Below are positions 1 to 5,008 of a stretch of 5,085 bases of DNA, piece after piece. Each line of letters begins with the position of its first letter. The stretch's first letter is position 1. The stretch spans positions 1-5,085 of the forward strand of contig CAKTZN010000137.1 of NCBI GenBank assembly GCA_934635545.1. Reading direction: 5' to 3'. The position numbers and the translations under genes were made by a program. Source of the DNA: an uncultured Oscillospiraceae bacterium. GTDB lineage: Bacteria; Bacillota; Clostridia; Oscillospirales; Oscillospiraceae. A model generated the notes under the pieces. That model had not been told where the DNA came from, ran no database searches, and was given only the letters and a program-made list of their open reading frames with translations.

Positions 1-653
1 ACGGTGTAGCCGAAATAGCTCTGCAGCGTCTCCAGATCGCCCCGGTCCCATGCCACCTCGATGGCGTGGCGGATGGCCCGCTCCACCCGGGAGGGTGTGG
101 TGTGGAACCGCTTCGCCACCTCCGGATACAGCACCTTGGTGACGGCGTTGATCACGTCCATGTTCTGCACGGTGATAATGATGGCCTCGCGGACATACTG
201 ATAGCCCTTGATGTGGGCCGGGATGCCCACCTCGTGGATGATGGCCGTCACCTCCGCCTCAAGGGACGGCCGCGCCAGCGCGGCGCTCTCCGGCTCCACC
301 GCCTCGCGGATCCGCTCCAGCAGGGACTCCACATGGGCCGGCTTGGGGATGAAGTACCAGGCGCCAAGCTGCATGACCTCCTGCACCATATTCTGGCTGC
401 AAAACGCGGACAGTACAATGGTCTTTACACTCTTTGGCATTTTCTGAAGCAGGCTGATGCCGTCCAGACCCGGCAGGATCACGTCCATCACGACCACGTC
501 GGGCCTCGTCTGCTGGATCAACGCCCATGCCTCTTCGCCGTCGCCAGTCTCACCTACGACACGGAATTCGCCTGTTTCTTCCAGTGTCCGGCGCAGCAGT
601 AATCGAAATTCTTCGCTGCTGTCGGCCAGCAGGATCTTGGGGTTGTTTTCCAT
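1..653 (-). CDS. spo0A: Sporulation master response regulator Spo0A (C-terminus cut by window edge)
   Basis: Reading the minus strand from the ATG at 653-651 gives 217 codons with no stop before the window edge. Residues 1-118 are a CheY-like receiver: D11 in the acidic pocket, phospho-acceptor D57 ([13 protein letters not shown]), switch residue S82 and K104 in FIPKP. After an unusually short linker (about 119-131) comes the Spo0A-specific DNA-binding domain, with the diagnostic blocks HIKGYQY (147-153), ITKVLYP-like VTKVLYP (171-177), and [16 protein letters not shown] (187-202), which contains the recognition helix. FGYT (214-217) is where the sequence breaks off; family members run about 255-270 residues, so some 40-50 are missing. 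Spo0A is phosphorylated by the sporulation kinases or phosphorelay and binds 0A boxes to switch cells into endospore formation. The second residue of the usual acidic pair (D10 in B. subtilis) is serine here (S12). A purine-rich GAGAG tract precedes the start. Identity is very secure. Confidence 0.97.
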   Translation of the reverse strand, partial: MENNPKILLADSSEEFRLLLRRTLEETGEFRVVGETGDGEEAWALIQQTRPDVVVMDVILPGLDGISLLQKMPKSVKTIVLSAFCSQNMVQEVMQLGAWYFIPKPAHVESLLERIREAVEPESAALARPSLEAEVTAIIHEVGIPAHIKGYQYVREAIIITVQNMDVINAVTKVLYPEVAKRFHTTPSRVERAIRHAIEVAWDRGDLETLQSYFGYT

Positions 654-730
654 TACTCTCTCGTTCCTCTCTCATAAACTTGCAGGACGCGTTTCGTGAT
701 ATTCCACAGATTATCGCCTTGCTGCATAAT

Positions 731-759
731 AAATTACCAGAATCCTTCATCGTTTTCAA
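731..759 (-). promoter_or_regulatory. Candidate sigma-A promoter of spo0A
   Basis: On the minus strand, TTGAAA (759-754) is followed after 17 bases by TAATTT (736-731), preceded by TGG, an extended -10 element. The -35 matches consensus at five of six bases; the -10 is weak at three of six. Transcription would begin near 724, giving a leader of about 70 nt before the spo0A ATG. An AGGATT within the spacer resembles a sigma-H -35 element, but no GAAT-type -10 lies at the right distance, so I prefer sigma-A. The weak -10 and the adjacent 0A box fit a regulated promoter. Confidence 0.5.
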
Positions 760-766
760 GGAATTT

Positions 767-774
767 TTGTCGAG
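767..774 (+). promoter_or_regulatory. Putative 0A box (Spo0A binding site), proximal
   Basis: TTGTCGAG matches the 0A-box core TTGTCGAA at seven of eight bases. It lies 7 bp upstream of the predicted spo0A -35 hexamer (about -43 to -50 from the inferred start), a usual position for a regulator contacting RNA polymerase at a promoter. Spo0A~P is known to bind its own promoter in B. subtilis. Here the function is inferred from motif and position. Confidence 0.5.
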
Positions 775-799
775 CCCAAACAAAAATTCAGAAAATACG

Positions 800-807
800 T
801 TCGACAA
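800..807 (-). promoter_or_regulatory. Putative 0A box (Spo0A binding site), distal, perfect match
   Basis: The minus strand reads TTGTCGAA, a perfect 0A-box core. Its centre is 33 bp from the centre of the proximal box, about three helical turns, and in the opposite orientation. It lies about 76-83 bp upstream of the inferred spo0A start and about 88 bp upstream of the -35 element of the divergent operon, so it could serve either gene. An eight-base match in 306 bases is unlikely but not impossible by chance; the setting next to spo0A raises confidence. Confidence 0.6.
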
Positions 808-866
808 TTCCGGGAAAATCTGGAAATTTTCACCTGACGGCCGTTTTCCGCCCCCGAAGCGCGCCC

Positions 867-876
867 TCCCGCGGGA
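867..876. repeat. 10-bp perfect palindrome upstream of operon promoter
   Basis: TCCCGCGGGA is a perfect palindrome centred about 24 bp upstream of the plus-strand -35 hexamer. A looser symmetry surrounds it: TTTTCCGC at 844-851 faces GCGGGAAAA at 871-879. It could be an operator for the metal/ion operon, but no known regulator is recognised and GC-rich short palindromes are common in this type of genome. Confidence 0.3.
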
Positions 877-894
877 AAAATTCCGTTTCAGGAC

Positions 895-923
895 TGGAAA
901 AGCCCCCGGATATGGCGTATAAT
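895..923 (+). promoter_or_regulatory. Sigma-A promoter of the Cys-rich protein / NhaC / CDF / sirtuin operon
   Basis: TGGAAA (895-900) and a perfect TATAAT (918-923) are separated by 17 bases. Transcription would start near 930, about 30 nt before the first ATG. A ribosome binding site GAGGTG (946-951) lies 8 bases before that ATG. No other comparable promoter is seen before 4784, so this one probably drives all four genes. Confidence 0.7.
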
Positions 924-959
924 GGAGATTAACTATCTGTATCACGAGGTGCATGTACC

Positions 960-1556
960 ATGGAAGAAGTACGCAGCTTTGGCTATATCTGTCCCAAATG
1001 CGGCAAGGCGGTGCTGGGCAGCCGCAGCGCCTTCGCCCTGCAGGCCGCCGCCGTGCGCATCGGCTGTGAATGCGGCGAAAGTGAGCTGGAGATCCAGACC
1101 GACGGCGTGAAGTTCCGGCTGTGGGTGCCCTGCGGCCTGTGCGGCGGCACCCATCAGGCGGAGGTGGACGTGGGCGCCATCCTGACGGGCCGCGGCGTGG
1201 GCCTGGCCTGTCCGGAGACGAAGCAGCTCTGCTGCTACGCCGGGGACACCGCCCAGGTGCAGCGCGCCATGGAGGAGCTGGCCATCCGGGCGGAGAAGGA
1301 AAAGTGCGAGGAAAAGGAAGCCTTTACCGATAACGTCATCATGTACGAGGTGCTGTCCGAGCTGAAGGACATCGCCGCCCGGGGCGGCATCCGCTGCTCC
1401 TGCGGCAGCACGGAGTACGGCATCCAGGTACACCGGGACGCGGTGGATCTCGTCTGCCGCCGCTGCGGCGGCAAGCTGCGGCTCCCCGCCGGAACGGACG
1501 AGGATCTGGACCGCCTGTGCTGCCAGATGACGCTGACCATCCGGGGTGCGGAATGA
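960..1556 (+). CDS. Cys-rich zinc-ribbon-like protein of unknown function
   Basis: A 198-residue soluble protein that I do not recognise as a named family. The start ATG has GAGGTG 8 bases upstream. Cysteines cluster as metal-binding knuckles: C11-P-K-C14-G, C36-E-C38-G, C58-G-L-C61 with H65 nearby, C84 with C91/C92, then a charged helix rich in Glu and Lys (about 97-140, with C116), and a second ribbon built from C146-S-C148-G and C166-R-R-C169-G. A further C187-C188 pair lies near the end. The spacing suggests at least two four-cysteine zinc ribbons, an N-terminal one (C11, C14, C36, C38) and a C-terminal one (C146, C148, C166, C169), around a helical middle. No signal peptide or membrane segment is evident, so it is probably cytosolic. 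It overlaps the antiporter gene by ATGA, so the two are probably translationally coupled. A role in metal sensing or chaperoning is only a guess from its neighbours; nucleic-acid binding is equally possible. Confidence 0.88.
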   Translation: MEEVRSFGYICPKCGKAVLGSRSAFALQAAAVRIGCECGESELEIQTDGVKFRLWVPCGLCGGTHQAEVDVGAILTGRGVGLACPETKQLCCYAGDTAQVQRAMEELAIRAEKEKCEEKEAFTDNVIMYEVLSELKDIAARGGIRCSCGSTEYGIQVHRDAVDLVCRRCGGKLRLPAGTDEDLDRLCCQMTLTIRGAE

Positions 1557-2869
1557 GCGGTATCATCATCTCCTTCGCCCTGTTTCTGGGAGCGATGGTG
1601 GCCTGCCTCATCTCGGGCCGGAGTTTCCTGTGGGCGCTGGGTCTGGGATTGGTGCTGTTCACGCTCCACGGCCGCAGACAGGGACACACCCTGCGCTCCA
1701 TGTGGGCCATGGCCTGGACCGAGGGTCGCCGGGTGCTGATCGTGCTGCGGATCTTTGTGTTCATCGGGGCCATCACCGCCCTGTGGCGGGCCAGCGGCAC
1801 CATCGTATTCTTTATCTATTACGGCGTGCAGGCCATCTCCCCCAAGCTGTTCGTGCTGGTGGCTTTTCTGCTGACGGCGCTGATCTCCTACGCCCTGGGC
1901 ACCTCCTTCGGCGTGGTGGGCACGGCGGGCATCGTGCTGATGGCCCTGGCCCGCTCCGGCGGCGTCAGCGAGGCGGTGACGGCGGGCGCCGTCCTGTCCG
2001 GCGCGTATTTCGGTGACCGGTGCTCCCCCGCGTCCTCCTCCGCCGCGCTGGTGGCGGCGGAAACGAGGACGGCGCTGTACGACAACCTGCGGAACATGTT
2101 CCGTACCGGCGTGCTGCCGGTGGCACTGACCGTTATCGTATACGGCGTGCTGTCGGTGCGCCATCCCATCACCGCGGTGGACGAGAGTTTGCTGCAGGCC
2201 CTGCGGGACAGCGCCGTCATCTCCCTGTGGGCGCTGCTGCCTGCGGTGATCATGCTGGCGCTGCCCCTTGTCCGGGTGCCGGTGCTGATCAGCATCGGAC
2301 TCAGCGTGGCGGCGGCGGGCGCGGTCAGCGTCCTGGTGCAGGACATGACGGTGTGGGACATGCTGAAAACCGCCCTGCTGGGCTACTATCCCGCCGCGGG
2401 GCAGCTAAAGGACATCCTCTCCGGCGGCGGCATCGTCTCCATGGCCAAGCCTGCGGCGCTGGTGTTCACCACCGGGCTGCTGGCGGGCTTGCTGGAGGGC
2501 ACCGGCGTGCTGAAGGGCGCGGCGGGACTGGTGGAAAGGCTGGCGAACCGCTGCGGCCGCTTTGCCGCCTCGGCGGCGGTGAGCCTGGGCGCGGCCATGA
2601 TCTTCTGCAACCAGTCGGTGGCCATCGTCATGGGCAACCAACTGCTGCACCGCTGCTATACCGACCGCAATGAGCAGGCGGTGGACATGGAGAACAGCGG
2701 CGTGGTACTGTCGGCCCTGATCCCCTGGAACATCGCGTGCAGCATCCCCCTGGTGATGCTGGAGGTGGATCAGCGGGCCATCCCCTACGCGGTGCTGCTG
2801 TACATGATCCCGCTGGTGTATGGCCTGACGAAACGGTATGTGTACCCCCATAAGGAGAAAAGCGTATGA
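1553..2869 (+). CDS. NhaC-family Na+/H+ antiporter
   Basis: A 438-residue polytopic membrane protein with some ten or more hydrophobic segments, e.g. about 3-20, 25-40, 61-79, 98-118, 119-139 and onward. The family signature is SGAYFGDRCSPASSSA (about 149-164), equivalent to the GxxFGDxCSPxS block of NhaC proteins, preceded by SFGVVGTAG; NQSVAIVMGNQ (353-363) is the corresponding segment in the second half. Members exchange extracellular protons for cytosolic Na+, or in the MleN branch couple Na+/H+ exchange to malate and lactate, so the exact substrate cannot be fixed here. The start at 1553 is chosen because it overlaps the previous stop (ATGA), has GGGGTG just upstream, and begins directly with a membrane segment. 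An in-frame ATG 12 codons earlier would add an unlikely polar leader and a longer overlap. The 3' end overlaps the CDF gene by ATGA. Confidence 0.9.
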   Translation: MSGIIISFALFLGAMVACLISGRSFLWALGLGLVLFTLHGRRQGHTLRSMWAMAWTEGRRVLIVLRIFVFIGAITALWRASGTIVFFIYYGVQAISPKLFVLVAFLLTALISYALGTSFGVVGTAGIVLMALARSGGVSEAVTAGAVLSGAYFGDRCSPASSSAALVAAETRTALYDNLRNMFRTGVLPVALTVIVYGVLSVRHPITAVDESLLQALRDSAVISLWALLPAVIMLALPLVRVPVLISIGLSVAAAGAVSVLVQDMTVWDMLKTALLGYYPAAGQLKDILSGGGIVSMAKPAALVFTTGLLAGLLEGTGVLKGAAGLVERLANRCGRFAASAAVSLGAAMIFCNQSVAIVMGNQLLHRCYTDRNEQAVDMENSGVVLSALIPWNIACSIPLVMLEVDQRAIPYAVLLYMIPLVYGLTKRYVYPHKEKSV

Positions 2870-4035
2870 TCTCTCTGCTGGCAAAATGGTGTATCCCCCA
2901 CCGGGAACGGGTGACGGACGCCGCGGTGCGCCGCGCATGGGGCGCGCTGTGCGGCTTTGTGGGTATCGCCCTGAACCTGCTGCTGTTCGCCGGAAAGCTG
3001 GCGGCAGGCAGCCTCAGCGGCTCCATCGCCATCACGGCGGATGCCTTCAACAACCTGTCGGACGCGGGCTCCTCGGTGGTGACGCTGCTGGGCTTCCGCC
3101 TGGCGGGGAAGAAGCCCGACGCGGGCCATCCCTTCGGCCACGGGCGGATGGAGTACATCTCCGGCCTGGTGGTGGCGGGCCTGATCCTGCTGATGGGCGC
3201 GGAGCTGGCCAGATCCTCGGTGGACAAGATCCTCCACCCGGAGGCGGTGACCTTCTCCTGGCTGGCCTGCGGTATCCTGCTGGCCTCCATTGCCGTGAAG
3301 CTGTATATGTATACATATAATAAAGCGGTGGGCAGAAAAATTGATTCCGCCGCCATGGCCGCTACCGCGGCGGACAGCCTCAGCGACACCGCGGCCACCG
3401 CCGCCGTGCTGCTGGCCACCGTCGCAAGCCGGTTCATCAGCGTGCCGCTGGACGGCTGGGTAGGCCTGGTGGTGGCGCTGTTCATCCTGTGGTCGGCGGT
3501 GCAGGCGGCGCGGGACACCATCAGTCCCCTGCTGGGCCAGGCCCCTGACCCGGCCCTGGTGCGGGAGATCGAGGCGCTGGTGATGGCCCATCCCCAGGTG
3601 GTGGGCGTCCACGATCTGGTGGTACACGACTACGGCCCTGGGCGGCGCATCATCTCCCTCCACGCCGAGGTGCCCGCCGACGGCCAGATGCTGGAGCTCC
3701 ACGATGTCATCGACAACATCGAGTCGGAGCTGGGCCGGAAGCTCCACTGCGAGGCGGTGATCCACATGGATCCCGTGGTGGTGGGCGACCCGGCGGTGAC
3801 GGCTCTGCACCAGCAGGTGGCGGCACTGGTAAAGACCATCGATCCCCGGCTGACCATCCACGATTTCCGCATCGTACCGGGCCAGACTCACACCAACCTG
3901 ATCTTCGACGTGGTGATCCCCTTTGACGAGCAGTTGACCCGTCCCCAGGTGGCCCAGAGGGTCTGCCGCCTGGTGGAGGACATGGACGGCCATTACCGGG
4001 CCGTGGTGAAGATCGAAAACTCTTATGTGGAATAA
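2866..4035 (+). CDS. Cation diffusion facilitator (CDF) family metal exporter, probable Mn2+ type
   Basis: This 389-residue protein is a proton-coupled divalent-metal exporter of the CDF family (COG0053 type). Six membrane segments fall at roughly 25-47, 51-77, 98-114, 131-150, 163-190 and 196-217. The TM2 site reads D59...N62-x3-D66, the conserved loop HPFGHGRMEY is at 88-97, and the TM5 site is D170-x3-D174. The Asn/Asp and Asp/Asp pairs, without the TM5 histidine of zinc exporters such as YiiP, favour manganese; substrate is inference. A cytosolic dimerisation domain (about 226-303) contains H249, H266, H279 and H300. About 85 further residues (305-389) look like a second, degenerate copy, making the protein longer than the usual ~300 residues. 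The start overlaps the antiporter stop (ATGA), and AAGGAG at 2852-2857 lies 8 bases upstream. The sirtuin gene follows after 13 bases. Confidence 0.93.
   Translation: MISLLAKWCIPHRERVTDAAVRRAWGALCGFVGIALNLLLFAGKLAAGSLSGSIAITADAFNNLSDAGSSVVTLLGFRLAGKKPDAGHPFGHGRMEYISGLVVAGLILLMGAELARSSVDKILHPEAVTFSWLACGILLASIAVKLYMYTYNKAVGRKIDSAAMAATAADSLSDTAATAAVLLATVASRFISVPLDGWVGLVVALFILWSAVQAARDTISPLLGQAPDPALVREIEALVMAHPQVVGVHDLVVHDYGPGRRIISLHAEVPADGQMLELHDVIDNIESELGRKLHCEAVIHMDPVVVGDPAVTALHQQVAALVKTIDPRLTIHDFRIVPGQTHTNLIFDVVIPFDEQLTRPQVAQRVCRLVEDMDGHYRAVVKIENSYVE
3304..3319. repeat. 16-bp AT-rich perfect palindrome inside the CDF gene
   Basis: TATATGTATACATATA is a perfect 16-bp palindrome encoding part of LYMYTYNK (residues 146-153), at the cytosolic end of TM4. 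It sits in an AT-rich patch (about 3301-3350) within an otherwise very GC-rich gene, using TAT, ACA, AAT and AAA codons the gene mostly avoids. A TATAAT overlaps its right end (3316-3321), but no -35 hexamer stands at a normal distance. It may be simple codon coincidence or an internal regulatory or recombination mark. Confidence 0.6.
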
Positions 4036-4040
4036 GGAGG
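4034..4040 (+). promoter_or_regulatory. Strong ribosome binding site fixing the sirtuin start
   Basis: AAGGAGG lies 8 bases before the ATG at 4049 and overlaps the CDF stop codon TAA (4033-4035). This spacing is ideal and decides against the in-frame ATG at 4025, which lies upstream of the site and inside the CDF coding sequence. Confidence 0.9.
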
Positions 4041-4048
4041 TATCCCAA

Positions 4049-4765
4049 ATGGACGAGCAGATCCGCAAATTGAAGGAGCTGGTGGACGGCAGCGATAACA
4101 TCGTGTTTTTCGGCGGCGCGGGCGTCTCCACGGAGAGCGGCATCCCCGATTTCCGCAGCGTGGACGGCCTGTATCACCAGAAGTTCCGCTATCCGCCGGA
4201 GACCATGCTGAGCCACAGCTTCTATATGGCCCACAAGGCGGAGTTCTATGAGTTCTACCGGGCGAAGATGCTTGCCCCCGATGCCCAGCCCAACGCCGCC
4301 CACCGCAAACTGGCCCAGTGGGAGCAGGAGGGCAGGCTGAAGGCAGTCATCACCCAGAACATCGACGGCCTGCACCAGAAGGCCGGCAGCCATGAAGTGC
4401 TGGAGCTCCACGGCAGCGTGCTGCGGAACTACTGTGAGCGGTGCCATAAGTTCTACGGTCTGGACGCCATTCTCCACAGCACCGGCGTGCCCAAATGCAC
4501 CTGCGGCGGCGACATCAAGCCGGACGTGGTGCTGTACGAGGAGGGCCTGGACGAGGACGTGATGGACAGAGCCCTGCGCTATATCCACGACGCAGATATG
4601 CTGATCATCGGCGGCACGTCGCTTGTGGTGTATCCGGCGGCGGGCCTAGTGCGCTACTATCGGGGCCATAAGCTGGTGGTCATCAACAAGGGCACCGTGG
4701 GCGCGGACATCGGCGCCGATCTGGTCATCGACGGGCCCATCGGCCAGGTTCTCTCCCAGGTATAA
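4049..4765 (+). CDS. Sir2-family NAD+-dependent protein deacylase (sirtuin)
   Basis: A 238-residue cytosolic sirtuin covering the full bacterial family length. The NAD-binding motif GAGVSTESGIPDFRS is at 23-37, TQNIDGLH at 102-109, catalytic H121 in LELHG, and a structural zinc site uses C129-E-R-C132 and C150-T-C152. This last pair is CxC rather than the more common CxxC. GGTSLVVYPAAGLV and VVINKG near the C-terminus complete the Rossmann fold. Sirtuins remove acetyl or other acyl groups from lysines, consuming NAD+ and releasing nicotinamide and O-acyl-ADP-ribose; acetyl-CoA synthetase is a classical bacterial substrate. It is the last gene of the operon, behind a strong ribosome binding site. 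The link to ion transport is not obvious; adjusting acylation under changed energy or ion status is speculation. No terminator hairpin follows. Confidence 0.95.
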   Translation: MDEQIRKLKELVDGSDNIVFFGGAGVSTESGIPDFRSVDGLYHQKFRYPPETMLSHSFYMAHKAEFYEFYRAKMLAPDAQPNAAHRKLAQWEQEGRLKAVITQNIDGLHQKAGSHEVLELHGSVLRNYCERCHKFYGLDAILHSTGVPKCTCGGDIKPDVVLYEEGLDEDVMDRALRYIHDADMLIIGGTSLVVYPAAGLVRYYRGHKLVVINKGTVGADIGADLVIDGPIGQVLSQV

Positions 4766-4783
4766 GCTCAGGAAATTTTAGGC

Positions 4784-4811
4784 TTGACAAATATAGGCGG
4801 TCTGGTATAAT
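4784..4811 (+). promoter_or_regulatory. Promoter of tRNA-Leu(GAG)
   Basis: Perfect TTGACA (4784-4789) and perfect TATAAT (4806-4811) are spaced 16 bases apart, with TGG immediately before the -10. It begins only 18 bases after the sirtuin stop codon, with no terminator between. Transcription should start near 4818, giving a leader of about 24 nt. Confidence 0.88.
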
Positions 4812-4823
4812 AAGCAGGTACTC

Positions 4824-4937
4824 TTGAGAGGCTGACGATTTGCGAGCGTGCTGGAATCGGCAGACAGGCAGGCTTGAGGTGCCTGTGTTCGTAAGGACGT
4901 GTGGGTTCAAGTCCCATCGCTCGCACCACCCTCTCAG
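4824..4937 (+). repeat. Inverted repeat in leader and trailer of tRNA-Leu(GAG)
   Basis: TGAGAGG in the leader (4825-4831) is complementary to CCTCTCA in the trailer (4930-4936). A flanking U-G pair (4824/4937) would extend the stem to eight base pairs. In the precursor the two strands would clamp the tRNA, leaving 10 unpaired nucleotides on the 5' side and one on the 3' side. This could guide end processing; no such function is demonstrated. Confidence 0.4.
4842..4928 (+). tRNA. tRNA-Leu, anticodon GAG
   Basis: An 87-nt type II tRNA. The acceptor GCGAGCG (4842-4848) pairs perfectly with CGCTCGC (4918-4924), followed by A and an encoded CCA (4926-4928). The anticodon stem CAGGC/GCCTG encloses loop TTGAGGT, giving anticodon GAG (4876-4878), which reads CUC and CUU. 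A long variable arm with stem GTTC/GGAC and the T-arm GTGGG-TTCAAGT-CCCAT are typical of leucine tRNA. No U-run terminator follows, so transcription may continue into the next tRNA. Confidence 0.96.
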
Positions 4938-4965
4938 AAAAGTTGAAAATAATCGAAAAAAAGTA

Positions 4966-4994
4966 TTGACAAATACAAAGGTATCGGTTATAAT
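4966..4994 (+). promoter_or_regulatory. Promoter of tRNA-Leu(CAG), with A-rich UP-like element
   Basis: Perfect TTGACA (4966-4971) and perfect TATAAT (4989-4994) with the optimal 17-base spacer. The preceding 4938-4963 stretch carries several A-tracts, including a run of seven A at 4956-4962, in the place where an UP element contacts the RNA polymerase alpha subunit. This indicates a very strong promoter, as expected for stable RNA. Initiation should fall near 5001, just before the tRNA. Confidence 0.9.
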
Positions 4995-5008
4995 CAACTA
5001 CGTTGTTT

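Larger units (their letters stand above)
654..959. other. Divergent AT-rich intergenic regulatory region (spo0A / NhaC-CDF-sirtuin operon)
   Basis: These 306 bases separate the divergent starts of spo0A and the plus-strand operon and contain no convincing gene. Open frames crossing them lack coding character and have no ribosome binding site. The part from about 700 to 840 is AT-rich, unlike the GC-rich genes on either side. It holds a minus-strand promoter, two 0A-box-like octamers, a small inverted repeat (GAAAAT at 814-819 and ATTTTC at 826-831), a GC palindrome at 867-876 and a plus-strand promoter. The plus-strand leader is short (about 30 nt), leaving no room for a riboswitch. No terminator is needed, since both genes point outward. 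Confidence 0.85.

Noticed and set aside
66..602. Long open frame on the plus strand opposite spo0A
   Set aside because: It is antisense to the secure Spo0A reading, is His/Leu/Arg-biased low-quality sequence, and has no ribosome binding site or family resemblance.
718..750. Sigma-H promoter for spo0A (AGGATT seen on the minus strand)
   Set aside because: No GAAT-type -10 element occurs at the required 11-14 base distance.
550..954. Minus-strand open frame through the intergenic region
   Set aside because: It overlaps the start of spo0A in another frame, runs through both promoters, and has no coding character.
924..959. Metal-sensing riboswitch in the operon leader
   Set aside because: The predicted leader is only about 30 nt, far too short for a known riboswitch.
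1517..1552. Upstream in-frame start of the NhaC gene
   Set aside because: It would add 12 polar residues and a 40-base overlap; the ATG at 1553 gives an ATGA overlap and a normal hydrophobic N-terminus.
4025..4048. Upstream in-frame ATG of the sirtuin
   Set aside because: It lies inside the CDF coding sequence ahead of the strong AAGGAGG at 4034-4040, which is ideally spaced for the ATG at 4049.
2785..4143. 452-codon minus-strand open frame across the CDF gene
   Set aside because: It arises from the GC-rich codon structure of the plus-strand CDF gene; its translation is full of His, Gln and Gly with no membrane or domain pattern.
3707..4588. Minus-strand open frame opposite the sirtuin
   Set aside because: It mirrors the unmistakable Sir2 frame and lacks any recognisable motif or start signals.
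4929..4965. Terminator after tRNA-Leu(GAG)
   Set aside because: The plus strand here is A-rich, not T-rich, and has no local hairpin followed by a U-run; it fits better as an UP element for the next promoter.
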